This document shows positions 46,259 to 55,298 of a DNA stretch of 64,000 bases, piece by piece. The notes under the pieces are model-generated. The model was not told the origin of the DNA, did not search any database, and saw only the letters and a program-made list of their open reading frames with translations. The first letter of the stretch is position 1. Every line of letters starts with the position of its first letter. Origin of the DNA: Paraprevotella clara YIT 11840. GTDB taxonomy: Bacteria; Bacteroidota; Bacteroidia; Bacteroidales; Bacteroidaceae. The translations under genes were made by a program, and so were the position numbers. The stretch spans positions 22,080 to 86,079 of the forward strand of contig NZ_JH376628.1 in NCBI RefSeq assembly GCF_000233955.1. The letters run 5' to 3'.

Positions 46259-49102
46259 TTAGCTACGGCTCACTTCCAATCCCTTTTCCGACAAACTCAT
46301 CTCTACAAAACGGGCACGGTCGTTCACCGCCTCCTGTACTAAGATTTTCCGGATACGGGCCGCCGCCTCTTCGTCCTTGGCCATCATGTAAAGGAAACCG
46401 CCGCCCCCCGCACCGGGCAACTTATACCCCAGGCACAGGTCGTCTATTTTCTCAATAATCGCACGGACAGCCGCAGGATTCGTCCCCGCGTCCAAACGGC
46501 AATTCTGCATCCATGACCTCCTGACCAAACGACCGGTCTCCTCAAAACTGTTCCGCTGTATGGCATCGTACATATCCAAGGCATGTGTCTTCATCCCGCC
46601 CAACAACTCCAAACGGCCGGTCTCGTTCAGGAACATCCCTTTCACGATTTCCGCCAGGATGTTCTTGGCCGTACGTGTAATGCCGGTATAATACAACAAA
46701 TGGCATTTTCGGTACTCAGGTGCAGTAAACACGTAGTCGGGCAACCAGCGCACCAAAGGCTGTTGGCAAGCCCCCGGTTGGGTCTGAAGCAATTTCACGC
46801 CCTGCAAGATACCGCCGTATTGGTCTTGCCAACCTCCGCCCGTAGTCAGCAACTGTTCCAGCACAAGCGTACGGTTGCCCGTTTCATAACGGTCCCATCC
46901 CAGCCCGCAGAAGTCATTGACGGCTCCCAACACGGTAGAAGCCAGAATAGAACTTGTCCCGAGTCCGGAACCGGCCGGAATGGCAGACAGCAATGTAATC
47001 TCGATACCCGCCCCGAAAGCCTCCAACTGCGCCTCTAACGACGCATGGACTTCCGCACTGAAATCCGGGTGGAAACCGGCCAACACCAATGCTGCCTTCG
47101 GAATGGAAAAAGGAGAGCCTACCTTGTTGAAGGCCGCAAGTTCGTCATACGTACGCACCACCTCCATCGCGCCCAAATCAATGGAACGCATCACGATATG
47201 ACGTTCCCGGCAAGGCTTCACGTACACCTGCAACGGGGGTTGCCCGTTCAGTTCGATGGAGAGGTTCACCACGTTCCCGCCCTCCATCAGGCTGTAGGGC
47301 GGCGTGTCCGTCCATCCTCCGGCCAAGTCGATACGCACCGGACTGCGCCCCCACACGATCTGGTCCGCATAAACCGACAAACGGGGCGACTGCCGAACCG
47401 CACAGGCCGTGCCGGTCAGCATCTTGCGCATCAATCCGAAAGCCTGTTCTTCATATTTCCGTCCGTCTTCACCTTTCAGGTCGGCCACACGGGCACGGAA
47501 CATCGCATCGCTGATGCGCGTCAGTCCGTCGGCACTCTCCGGCAACACATCCGGCAAAGGCAAGCTCCCAGCGGCATAACCGCGAGCCACTTCGTCCAGA
47601 TTCAACTGATAGAACACGCTGCGCTCATAATGGGCAGCCAACAAAGGCAGATTCCTCGTCCGGAACACCTCACGTTGGCGCGTCAGGCGATGCAGGTTGG
47701 CATACGCCGACAGTTCGTCGGCCGACATCTTACGGGCCGACCGCCATACCTTCCGTCCTTCTTCCAGTTCCGGTTCGGTGGTCATCCAACGCATCGCCCG
47801 TCCCAAATCCTCCACATTGTCGCACAAAGGAAACAAACGGGCCGCCTGCAAATCATGGTTTTCCTCTATGTCTTCCGGTTTCAGGCCGCGCCCGGCCAGC
47901 CACTCCGTCACGGGCATGCCCTGATACAAGACCGCCCCATCCGACAGGTTACCCTTGAAGGCATCGTTGAAACCGTAAGGACGGGCAGCAAAAGCCTCCT
48001 CGCCCACCGGCACCACATCGATGCACAAACCATCAGCCAACTTCAGCGACCAACGGTTTTCAGGCACCCCCGTAATAATGTTGCGGCACGCCAATGTCCA
48101 GTCGCGCCCCACGAAGCTGTTCTCTATCCAAAGTTCCGAGTTCGCGGCCCCCAACGTCACTTCCACTTCGGCATTCTGTACGAACATGGCCGGATGGGGT
48201 TTGGCCTTGCGGTGCATGATTTCCCGTTGGTCCGTCACGATGTTCTGCACGGCCAATGTGGAAGAAATCATCTCGCGGCTCGTCCCGTAATGGTAAAAGT
48301 TCCCGCCTTCCAAAGGCAAGATGGCCACCGTCAGGCTGTTCAGTTCCGGGTCGTCCAACGTAGGGCAGTCGCCCAATGCCAAACCGAACTCAGAGTACAT
48401 GTCGTAAAAAGACAACCGGCCGTCACGATAAGAACGCTTCACCATCAGTTCTACCGCCCGGTCGCTCAGCAACCAGATTCCGATGTCCATCAGGAACAAG
48501 TGCTTGCTCATCAGTGCACCCAACTCGGCCACACTGGGTTTCTGCAACATGAAAGCCAACCTCTCCGGCGAACGGCGTTCCGATACGAATACCCCATGGT
48601 TTTGAGCCAGGCTCGGGTCTACCCACAGCCCGTAGCACACCACGTCGGCCTCGGGGATGTCCTGCAAAGGCCGGTCGGTACGGATATACACGTCGCCACT
48701 GGCTATCAACGTATGCAACGAATGCGGCGCACGCTCCATAATCTGCTCGTAAAGGGGTAATTGCAGCGACAACAGATTCTGGTCCAAGCGTTGTCCCCGC
48801 TTCCACCGGAACACCGGTACCGGAGTCAGTATTTTCCCCGAAGGCGCGTAGGCCGGCAAACGCCGGCTCTGCCCTCCGGCATGCAGCAGGATGCGTTTCT
48901 CACGCGACAGCCACGCCGCAAATGTTTCTCCTTCGTCCGTCTCGGACGCCTTGCAGGCCTGCAACAGCCATGCCGTTCCTCCCCCCGAACCTAATTTATG
49001 CCCGATGGGATCCGACGTACAAAACCACTCTTTCCGGTCGGCCCGCTCTACCTCATGGAAGCATGCCACCAAATTCGGCGGAAGCGACAACAACTTTTTC
49101 AT
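46259..49102 (-). CDS. fkp: Bifunctional L-fucokinase / GDP-fucose pyrophosphorylase
   Basis: 947 residues. N-terminal pyrophosphorylase (LGSGGGTAWLL and ILLHAGGQSRRLPAYAPSGK nucleotide-binding), middle beta-helix, and C-terminal GHMP kinase (PVRIDLAGGWTDTPPYS; IPAGSGLGTSSILAS as ATP loop; KLPGAGGGGFLYMM). Converts free fucose via fucose-1-phosphate to GDP-fucose. Normal family length. Last of the gmd-fcl-fkp run. Provides the salvage route for surface fucosylation. Confidence 0.95.
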   Translation of the reverse strand: MKKLLSLPPNLVACFHEVERADRKEWFCTSDPIGHKLGSGGGTAWLLQACKASETDEGETFAAWLSREKRILLHAGGQSRRLPAYAPSGKILTPVPVFRWKRGQRLDQNLLSLQLPLYEQIMERAPHSLHTLIASGDVYIRTDRPLQDIPEADVVCYGLWVDPSLAQNHGVFVSERRSPERLAFMLQKPSVAELGALMSKHLFLMDIGIWLLSDRAVELMVKRSYRDGRLSFYDMYSEFGLALGDCPTLDDPELNSLTVAILPLEGGNFYHYGTSREMISSTLAVQNIVTDQREIMHRKAKPHPAMFVQNAEVEVTLGAANSELWIENSFVGRDWTLACRNIITGVPENRWSLKLADGLCIDVVPVGEEAFAARPYGFNDAFKGNLSDGAVLYQGMPVTEWLAGRGLKPEDIEENHDLQAARLFPLCDNVEDLGRAMRWMTTEPELEEGRKVWRSARKMSADELSAYANLHRLTRQREVFRTRNLPLLAAHYERSVFYQLNLDEVARGYAAGSLPLPDVLPESADGLTRISDAMFRARVADLKGEDGRKYEEQAFGLMRKMLTGTACAVRQSPRLSVYADQIVWGRSPVRIDLAGGWTDTPPYSLMEGGNVVNLSIELNGQPPLQVYVKPCRERHIVMRSIDLGAMEVVRTYDELAAFNKVGSPFSIPKAALVLAGFHPDFSAEVHASLEAQLEAFGAGIEITLLSAIPAGSGLGTSSILASTVLGAVNDFCGLGWDRYETGNRTLVLEQLLTTGGGWQDQYGGILQGVKLLQTQPGACQQPLVRWLPDYVFTAPEYRKCHLLYYTGITRTAKNILAEIVKGMFLNETGRLELLGGMKTHALDMYDAIQRNSFEETGRLVRRSWMQNCRLDAGTNPAAVRAIIEKIDDLCLGYKLPGAGGGGFLYMMAKDEEAAARIRKILVQEAVNDRARFVEMSLSEKGLEVSRS

Positions 49103-49122
49103 ATCCTATACCTTATTATATA

Positions 49123-50247
49123 TTAGTGTCCCTGATGATTGATACAGATGCCTTTCAGATACCATTCATACAAACGGTGCACCCCTTCGTCTATCTCCAC
49201 TTTATGATGCCAACCGAGATGGTGGAGCTTCGTCACGTCCGTCAGCTTGCGCATCGTGCCGTCCGGCTTGGAGGCATCCCAACGCAACTCGCCCTTGAAA
49301 CCGATTTCGGCCATAATCTTCTCGGCCACTTCGCGGATGGACAGCTCCTTGCCCGTCCCCACGTTGATGTGGCAGTTGCGGATGTCCCGTTCGCCCGGCG
49401 CATACGTGTCCTTGAAATCCACGTTCAACAGCACGTGCACACTGGCATCCGCCATCTCTTCGCTCCAAAGGAACTCACGTAACGGTTTGCCGGTACCCCA
49501 CAACGTCACAGCCTCCGGCGTGATGCCGTAATGCGCCAGCACGTCGAGGATGTCCGCTTCGGCAGAAGCGGCGTCCACCACCCGCTTCACGCCATCACAC
49601 ACCACGCTCACGGGACGCAGACCGATATCCTTGCGCACAGCCTCCCAGTCCCCTTCGTTCAGGCACTTGGCCAAATGAATCTTACGAATCATGGCCGGCA
49701 ACACATGGCTGTTCTCCAAATGGAAATTGTCGTTCGGCCCGTAAAGGTTTGTCGGCATCACGGCGATGTAGTTCGTACCGTATTGCAGGTTGAAACTCTC
49801 GCACATCTTCAGCCCCGCTATCTTGGCGATGGCATACGGCTCGTTGGTATATTCCAACGGAGACGTGAGCAATACCTCTTCTTTCATCGGCTGCGGAGCC
49901 TCGCGCGGATAAATGCACGTGCTGCCCAAAAAGAGCAACTTCTTCACCCCGTGGCGGAAACTCTCGCCGATGACGTTCTGCTGTATCTGCAAGTTCTGGT
50001 AGATGAAATCCGCACGATACTGCAAATTGGCCATGATGCCTCCCACGTGGGCGGCAGCCAACACCACGGCGTCCGGCTGTTCTTCGTCGAAAAAAGCCTT
50101 CACAGCCGCGCCGTCCAACAAATCCAATTCCCGGTGCGAACGGCCTACCAGATTCGTGTACCCCCGCTGCATCAGGTTATTCCAAATGGCGGAACCCACC
50201 AATCCGTGATGTCCCGCCACATATATCTTAGCATTCTTATCCAACAT
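49123..50247 (-). CDS. fcl: GDP-L-fucose synthase
   Basis: 374 residues. SDR: KIYVAGHHGLVGSAI (NADP site), AAHVGGIMAN, FLGSTCIYPREAPQP (Ser), and YAIAKIAGLKMCES (Y-x3-K). It epimerises and reduces GDP-4-keto-6-deoxymannose to GDP-L-fucose. Lies 7 bases after gmd and 20 bases before fkp. Confidence 0.94.
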   Translation of the reverse strand: MLDKNAKIYVAGHHGLVGSAIWNNLMQRGYTNLVGRSHRELDLLDGAAVKAFFDEEQPDAVVLAAAHVGGIMANLQYRADFIYQNLQIQQNVIGESFRHGVKKLLFLGSTCIYPREAPQPMKEEVLLTSPLEYTNEPYAIAKIAGLKMCESFNLQYGTNYIAVMPTNLYGPNDNFHLENSHVLPAMIRKIHLAKCLNEGDWEAVRKDIGLRPVSVVCDGVKRVVDAASAEADILDVLAHYGITPEAVTLWGTGKPLREFLWSEEMADASVHVLLNVDFKDTYAPGERDIRNCHINVGTGKELSIREVAEKIMAEIGFKGELRWDASKPDGTMRKLTDVTKLHHLGWHHKVEIDEGVHRLYEWYLKGICINHQGH

Positions 50248-50254
50248 AGCCGTC

Positions 50255-51340
50255 TTATTCTTTATCCAACTGGGCTTTCAGGTGCAGTTTCTTCACGAAT
50301 TTCATGTCATGCTCCACCATGATACGCACCAGTTCGGGGAATGTCGTCTTCGTGGGATTCCAGCCCAAAAGGGTCTTGGCCTTCGTCGGGTCGCCGAGGA
50401 GCTGTTCCACCTCGCACGGACGGAAATATTTCGGGTCGACTTCCACGAGCACATTGCCCGTAGCCGCGTCGACACCTTTTTCGTCCACGCCGCTGCCTTC
50501 CCACTTCAGTTCCACGCCCAAGTTCTGGAACGCCAACGTACAGAACTCGCGCACAGTGTGCATTTCGCCCGTGGCGATGACGAAATCTTCCGGCGTCTCA
50601 TGCTGCAAAATCAGCCACATGCACTCCACATAATCTTTGGCATACCCCCAGTCGCGGCGCGCATCCAGATTACCCAAATACAGTTTATCCTGGAAACCCT
50701 GTACGATACGGGCGGCCGCCAACGTAATCTTACGCGTCACGAAAGTCTCGCCACGGCGTTCGCTCTCGTGATTGAACAAGATTCCGTTCACGGCAAACAT
50801 GCCGTAGCTCTCACGATAGTTTTTCGTTATCCAGAAACCGTATTGCTTGGCCACGCCGTAGGGCGAACGCGGATAGAAAGGCGTGGTCTCCCGTTGCGGC
50901 ACTTCCTGCACCTTGCCGAACAGTTCGGACGTGGAAGCCTGATAAATGCGGCAAGTCTTCTCCAACCCGCAGATACGCACGGCCTCCAAGAGGCGGAGCG
51001 TGCCCACGGCATCAGCCTCGGCCGTGTATTCCGGCACGTCGAACGACACTTTCACGTGGCTCTGTGCAGCCAGGTTATAGATTTCCGTGGGATGGATGTC
51101 GCTGATAATCCGAATCAGCGAACTGCTGTCCGTCATGTCGCCCCAATGCAGGTTCACCAGACGGCTCTTCTTCATGTCGCGCACCCATTCGTCCAAATAC
51201 AAATGCTCGATACGTGCGGTATTGAAAGAAGAGGAACGGCGCATGATGCCATGCACCTCATATCCTTTTTCAACCAAAAACTCGGCCAGATAGGAACCGT
51301 CCTGACCCGTAATACCGGTAATCAATGCTACTTTTCTCAT
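50255..51340 (-). CDS. gmd: GDP-mannose 4,6-dehydratase
   Basis: 361 residues. [18 protein letters not shown] (NADP site), [41 protein letters not shown], and [15 protein letters not shown] (Y-x3-K). First enzyme of de novo GDP-fucose synthesis; starts the minus-strand gmd-fcl-fkp operon. Confidence 0.95.
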   Translation of the reverse strand: MRKVALITGITGQDGSYLAEFLVEKGYEVHGIMRRSSSFNTARIEHLYLDEWVRDMKKSRLVNLHWGDMTDSSSLIRIISDIHPTEIYNLAAQSHVKVSFDVPEYTAEADAVGTLRLLEAVRICGLEKTCRIYQASTSELFGKVQEVPQRETTPFYPRSPYGVAKQYGFWITKNYRESYGMFAVNGILFNHESERRGETFVTRKITLAAARIVQGFQDKLYLGNLDARRDWGYAKDYVECMWLILQHETPEDFVIATGEMHTVREFCTLAFQNLGVELKWEGSGVDEKGVDAATGNVLVEVDPKYFRPCEVEQLLGDPTKAKTLLGWNPTKTTFPELVRIMVEHDMKFVKKLHLKAQLDKE

Positions 51341-51380
51341 GATAATTCAAATAATGTTATAGTGTTTAGTGTGAATGCTG

Positions 51381-51388
51381 CAAAGTTA
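51381..51388 (-). promoter_or_regulatory. -7 box of the gmd-fcl-fkp operon
   Basis: Minus strand TAACTTTG (51381-51388), 41 bases before the gmd ATG. No -33 TTTG at proper spacing. Confidence 0.5.
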
Positions 51389-51485
51389 TAAAAAAATCAA
51401 GTACCAGCATACGAAAAATCAAAAAAAACAAGAAATGGAAATGCCTGATAACAAACAAGTAAGCAACCTGCTTAAAAAGAAAAAA

Positions 51486-51545
51486 CAATCTGCGCCAAAC
51501 GGAAAATCGTTCGCCTGAGATTAATTTTCCGTTTGGCGCAGATTG
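51486..51545 (-). terminator. Long perfect hairpin after the export gene
   Basis: Perfect 22-base arms (51486-51507 and 51524-51545) with a 16-base loop; arms include CTGCGCCAAACGGAAAAT. On the minus strand it is followed by T5, so it ends the manA-export transcript before the gmd promoter. The arm shares TCTGCGCCAAA with a tandem repeat at 63545. Confidence 0.8.
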
Positions 51546-51610
51546 ATTTACGGTTCTGCACCGATTAAAAAACGGACTTTAGGGTGTCCGGATTTTATCC
51601 CTACGCAGGG

Positions 51611-52417
51611 CTATCGCAGGATGTTGGTCACCAACGAAGCGATAGACACCAGGATACTGATAGAGCTTACCCAATAGCTCGTGCTCGAACCGATATCTGA
51701 GTTCTTGGCCTTCGTCTTGTTGGGCGTCACATACAGCACGTCGTTCTGCTGCAAGTAAAAATATGGTGACTTGATGATATTGGCATCGTTCAGGTCCAAC
51801 TCGTGAATCGTCTTCTTTCCCGTAGCGTCCTCACGGATGAGTTTCACATTGTCGCGACGTCCGTAAACGGTCATGTCCTTGGCCAAAGCCAAAGCCCCGT
51901 AAATCGAAACCTTCTCGGAAGGCACGGTGTAAGTACCCGGGCTGGTCACTTCGCCCAACACCGAAATCTTATAATTGCTCAAACGCACCGTCACCACCGG
52001 CCGGGTCTTCAGATAAGTACCCTCGATTTTGGAAGCAATCAGGTCTTCCACCTGGTTCACCGTCATCCCTCCCACTTTCAATGTGCCGAGAACCGGATAG
52101 TTGATGGTACCTTCGTTCGTCACCAGAAAAGTCTGCAAAGTAGGCTGCGAGGTCAACGTCCCACGTCCCTGTCCCACAGCCGGTGTAGCCGTCAGATTAA
52201 AAGGGATGACCGCTTCGGCGTCTTCCGGACAATTCACCGTGATGGTCAGTTCGTCCTTAGGCATGACACGCGCCTCATAAAGCACGGCACTCGAATCGAG
52301 GTCGACCTCCGCACTGTTGATCATATAAGGTACGGTCTTATAAGAGGTACAAGATGTGGCGAACCACATGGCGGCCACGGCCCACACTGTGAAAATTTTC
52401 ATGCTGATTTTATTCAT
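51611..52417 (-). CDS. Polysaccharide export (Wza-type) lipoprotein
   Basis: 268 residues from ATG 52415-52417 (ATG 52402 also possible). Lipobox WFATSC. Poly-export domain (VMPKDELTITV, YPVLGTLKVGGMTVNQVEDLIASKI), SLBB-type segment (VSVLGEV-like KISVLGEVTSPGTYTVPSEKVSIYGAL), and a C-terminal hydrophobic helix (SSISILVSIASLV). Outer-membrane export channel subunit. No Wzc kinase gene adjoins. Upstream is manA. Confidence 0.85.
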   Translation of the reverse strand: MNKISMKIFTVWAVAAMWFATSCTSYKTVPYMINSAEVDLDSSAVLYEARVMPKDELTITVNCPEDAEAVIPFNLTATPAVGQGRGTLTSQPTLQTFLVTNEGTINYPVLGTLKVGGMTVNQVEDLIASKIEGTYLKTRPVVTVRLSNYKISVLGEVTSPGTYTVPSEKVSIYGALALAKDMTVYGRRDNVKLIREDATGKKTIHELDLNDANIIKSPYFYLQQNDVLYVTPNKTKAKNSDIGSSTSYWVSSISILVSIASLVTNILR

Positions 52418-52439
52418 ATAAGATAGAAATGGTTTTGAA

Positions 52440-53408
52440 TTACACGTATGATTCCAATATCGTAGTCTCGCCTTCAGGCGCAAGCGTCACATTCTCCGCT
52501 TCGGCCGACACCAAAAGCGTATGCCCGGCCGTGAGCTTCACTTCTTCTTCACCGCAGGACACCCGGCAAGCTCCTTTCGTACAAATCAAAATGACAAAAC
52601 TGTCCAAATCGGCGTAATCGCACGTCATCGGCTCGGTCAACCGGTAAGCACTGGTCGTGAAAAACGAACTTCTTACCAGTTCGGCCGGCACATTGGCCTC
52701 TATTTCGCGACGCGTCTCCGGCTCCGTCACGGCGTAGTCTATCGCCTCCTTGGCTTCTTCCACATGGAGCTGGCGCGGCCGCCCTTCGCTGTCTACGCGT
52801 CCGAAATCATAAATCCGATAGGTCACGTCGCTGCTTTGCTGTATCTCGCAGATAAAACAACCCGTACCGATACTATGTACCCGCCCGGCCGGCAAATAAT
52901 ATACGTCGCCCGGACGCACGTCATAGCGCCGGAGCACTTCGGGCAGAGTCTGGTCGGCCACGCGCGCCGCATATTCGTCCGCTGTCACCTGCCGGCTGAA
53001 CCCATCCAACAGATAAGCTCCCGGTGCTCCGTCCACCACATACCACATCTCCGTCTTGCCCGGACAGCCGTGGCGACGCTGCGCCAACTCGTCATCCGGA
53101 TGCACCTGCACGGAAAGGGGCTGGGCCGCATCGATAAATTTGATAAGCAAGGGAAAACGTGTACCGAAACGTTTGAAGTTCTCCTCGCCCAACAAAGCGC
53201 TTCCGCCCTTCTCGGCCAACTGCGTAAGGGTCATCCCGTCGTACGCACCGCCTGCCACAACCGATTCATTGCCCGGAATGCCGGACAGTTCCCAACTCTC
53301 ACCTATCAGCCGTTCATCGGCTTTCACCCCCTTGAACGGAAGTATGCGGTGTCCTCCCCACAAGGTTTCCTTGAATATATCCGTAAAACGGAACAATTTA
53401 TTTTCCAT
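52440..53408 (-). CDS. manA: Mannose-6-phosphate isomerase
   Basis: 322 residues, short type I form. LSVQVHPDDELA (Q-x-H zinc ligands), CPGKTEMWYVVD (Glu ligand), and YYLPAGRVHSIG (His ligand). Interconverts fructose-6-phosphate and mannose-6-phosphate, feeding GDP-mannose and so gmd. Lies 22 bases before the export gene; same transcription unit. Confidence 0.9.
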   Translation of the reverse strand: MENKLFRFTDIFKETLWGGHRILPFKGVKADERLIGESWELSGIPGNESVVAGGAYDGMTLTQLAEKGGSALLGEENFKRFGTRFPLLIKFIDAAQPLSVQVHPDDELAQRRHGCPGKTEMWYVVDGAPGAYLLDGFSRQVTADEYAARVADQTLPEVLRRYDVRPGDVYYLPAGRVHSIGTGCFICEIQQSSDVTYRIYDFGRVDSEGRPRQLHVEEAKEAIDYAVTEPETRREIEANVPAELVRSSFFTTSAYRLTEPMTCDYADLDSFVILICTKGACRVSCGEEEVKLTAGHTLLVSAEAENVTLAPEGETTILESYV

Positions 53409-53531
53409 ATCCCATCCGTAAAAAATCGTCCAAAATTACGAAATTCATACAACACAAGCAAATAAAAAGGAATATTTAAAATTCAGCCCTGCGTACGGGC
53501 AAGTGCCACATTAACCGGAAACATGAAATAC

Positions 53532-53552
53532 ATCCGGCCTCCCAGGCCGGAT
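53532..53552 (+). terminator. Short hairpin before the DUF4248 gene
   Basis: Perfect 9-base GC-rich arms (53532-53540, 53544-53552), 3-base loop, then TTTAT. There is no plus-strand gene upstream within 5 kb, so it may act as an attenuator in the leader of the DUF4248 gene. Confidence 0.5.
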
Positions 53553-53591
53553 TTTATAACCATTTTATTAACTAACAAATAGAAATGTATT

Positions 53592-53855
53592 ATGAAAAAG
53601 AATTTGTACGACGTGACGAGACTGGCAACTTTGTATTTTCCCGACTCCACCGAACGGAACGCACGACGGAGGCTGTTCAAAGTATTACGGGCCGAACGCG
53701 ACCTGTGGGCACGCCTCACGGCACTGCACTTCGGCATCAGGCAACGGAGCTTCACGCCCCGGCAATACGAAATGGTCATCGACATCCTCGGCAAGCCGGA
53801 AGAGACGGACGACGATTTCCGCGAATGGCCGTACGACTCGAACCGCAACATGTAG
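53592..53855 (+). CDS. DUF4248-family protein
   Basis: 87 residues: LATLYFPDSTERNARRRLFKVLR ... LTALHFG, FTPRQYEMVIDILGKPEE, matching the DUF4248 small proteins of Bacteroidales, often next to HU-like and lysozyme/amidase genes, as here. Function unknown. ATG 53592 is preferred to the out-of-frame 53585. Confidence 0.75.
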   Translation: MKKNLYDVTRLATLYFPDSTERNARRRLFKVLRAERDLWARLTALHFGIRQRSFTPRQYEMVIDILGKPEETDDDFREWPYDSNRNM

Positions 53856-53885
53856 GTAACGAAAGAGGAAAGCCACTATAAAACA

Positions 53886-53977
53886 GGCAGAAATGCACAT
53901 TTTTGCGCAGAAAACGGCAGAAACGTGCACGAATGTGCAATAATGCACACCCCTTCCGCCGGGCCGACATACCTTTG
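53886..53977 (+). promoter_or_regulatory. Promoter with TGCACA operator set
   Basis: -7 box TACCTTTG (53970-53977) for the HU gene. Upstream: direct repeat GGCAGAAATGCACAT / GGCAGAAACGTGCAC (53886-53900, 53916-53930) and palindrome TGTGCA-ATAA-TGCACA (53934-53949). Probably a regulator-binding array. Confidence 0.6.
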
Positions 53978-54042
53978 CATTGTCATCCGGACGACAAGAG
54001 AGTTACAAAATCAAAAAACAAACTTTTAAAAACAAAAACATT

Positions 54043-54474
54043 ATGAACTACAAAGTCATCGAACGCAAAGACCCGCGCAACCCGGAAGCACCGGGCAAGT
54101 ATTACGGTTTCATCGTCAACCTCTCCAAAATCGGAATCGAGGAGATTGCCACACGCATCAGCGGCACCTGTACCGTCACGCGGCACGACTGTTTGGCCGT
54201 TCTGTCGGCCTTGCAGGAACAAATCATCTATGCCCTGCAGGAAGGCAAACGTGTCCATCTGGGCGACATCGGCAGTTTCCGTACCGTGGCCAACGGATTG
54301 GGTAGCGATACGGCCGAAAAATACGACCCGGCCTACATCACCAAGCTCCGCGTCTGCTTCACGCCCAACACCAAGCTCAAAAAAGCCATGTCGCTCGACA
54401 ACAAGGCTTTCACGCTCGAACGGGTGGACTTCTTGCCTGAAGAGGAGGACAGCGAGGAAGAAGGCGACATCTAA
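54043..54474 (+). CDS. HU-like DNA-binding protein
   Basis: 143 residues from ATG 54043. HU-family fold of the larger Bacteroidetes type: MNYKVIERKDPRNPEAPGKY, then SRHDCLAVLSALQ-like (TRHDCLAVLSALQEQIIYAL), GKRVHLGDIGSFRTVANG, and RVCFTPNTKLKKAM. Acidic C-terminus (EEEDSEEEGD). Binds DNA; role as nucleoid or locus-specific protein is unknown. Followed 12 bases later by the P5-like gene. Confidence 0.85.
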   Translation: MNYKVIERKDPRNPEAPGKYYGFIVNLSKIGIEEIATRISGTCTVTRHDCLAVLSALQEQIIYALQEGKRVHLGDIGSFRTVANGLGSDTAEKYDPAYITKLRVCFTPNTKLKKAMSLDNKAFTLERVDFLPEEEDSEEEGDI

Positions 54475-54486
54475 TTCCGGAAGGAA

Positions 54487-54927
54487 ATGGAAAAGCTGAA
54501 CAAGCAAAGAGGGTTGCGTAACTGCAACCCTCTCAATATCCGACGCACGGCAGACCTGTGGCAAGGACTGGCCGAACGACAGCCCGACCCGGAGTTCTTT
54601 ACGTTCAGGAGCATGCCCTGGAGCTACCGCGCGGCCTTCATCGTGTTGCGCACCTATTGCCATAAATATGGTTTACGCACGGTACGCGACATCATTGCCC
54701 GATGGGCACCGCCCGAGGACGGTAACGACACGGAAAACTACATCCGGAAAGTATGTGTGCTGACCGGCTTCCCGCCAGACAAATGCCTCAACCCGTACGA
54801 CCCTTCGCACATGGCACCGTTGGTAGCGGCTATGAGCCGGGTGGAATGTGGGGTGAAGCCCATTATGAGCCAGATAAAAGAAGGTTGGTCGCTCTATATG
54901 GGTACGGACTGCCCCTCAGTAATTTAA
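54487..54927 (+). CDS. Structural protein P5-like / lysozyme-type protein
   Basis: 146 residues. RGLRNCNPLNIRRTADLWQGL and FRSMPWSYRAAFIVLRTY, then TENYIRKVCVLTGFPPD, match the family annotated as 'structural protein P5' (phage PM2/PRD1-related muralytic proteins). No signal peptide, so export would need another route. Between HU and smalltalk genes. Confidence 0.75.
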   Translation: MEKLNKQRGLRNCNPLNIRRTADLWQGLAERQPDPEFFTFRSMPWSYRAAFIVLRTYCHKYGLRTVRDIIARWAPPEDGNDTENYIRKVCVLTGFPPDKCLNPYDPSHMAPLVAAMSRVECGVKPIMSQIKEGWSLYMGTDCPSVI

Positions 54928-54941
54928 CTTTTAAAACATCA

Positions 54942-55037
54942 ATGCCTATGAACAAAACTGTTTGGAACACCTTACTTAATGTAATCATTGCCGTGGCCAG
55001 TGCCATCCTTGGCGCTATCGGCGGATCGGCGATGTAA
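54942..55037 (+). CDS. Smalltalk-type small membrane protein
   Basis: 31 residues from ATG 54942 (or 29 from 54948): MNKTVWNTLLNVIIAVASAI ... GGSAM. One hydrophobic helix and small-residue end, like the Bacteroidales 'smalltalk' proteins typically located with this same cassette. Function unknown. Confidence 0.7.
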   Translation: MPMNKTVWNTLLNVIIAVASAILGAIGGSAM

Positions 55038-55058
55038 CGCGCAGCCTGAATGACAAAA

Positions 55059-55089
55059 AAGGGAAGACGAAATCACTTCGTCCTCCCTT
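55059..55089. terminator. Bidirectional terminator, copy 1
   Basis: 13-base arms (55059-55071 and 55077-55089, one mismatch), 5-base loop, flanked by A6 and T-rich sequence. Ends the cassette and the first large paralog. Copies at 58969-58999 and 63921-63951. Confidence 0.85.
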
Positions 55090-55298
55090 CCAATCTAATC
55101 TATGAACCTATTTTTATTGATATATCATAACGGTGGTTCAACGCACCATTACTTTCACGGATTGAGTCGTGCCATCGCTCATCTTATCCTGACGGATGTA
55201 GATGCCGCGCTGCTTCGGTTCAGCCACACGCACACCGTTGATAGTGTACCATGCGGAACTTACCACCGTAGCCTTGCCGTCGGCAACTGCCTCTTCCA
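55061..55298. repeat. 3'-end repeat, copy 1
   Basis: About 240 bases (terminator, 50-base spacer, and last 50 or so codons of the large paralog) that recur at 58971-59208 at about 95% identity by eye. The first 78 bases recur again at the right window edge. Confidence 0.85.

Noticed and set aside
47045..48760. Long plus-strand open frame of 571 codons opposite fkp
   Set aside because: Antisense shadow of a clear, conserved gene; rich in His/Arg/Gln as expected for the complement of GC-rich coding DNA.
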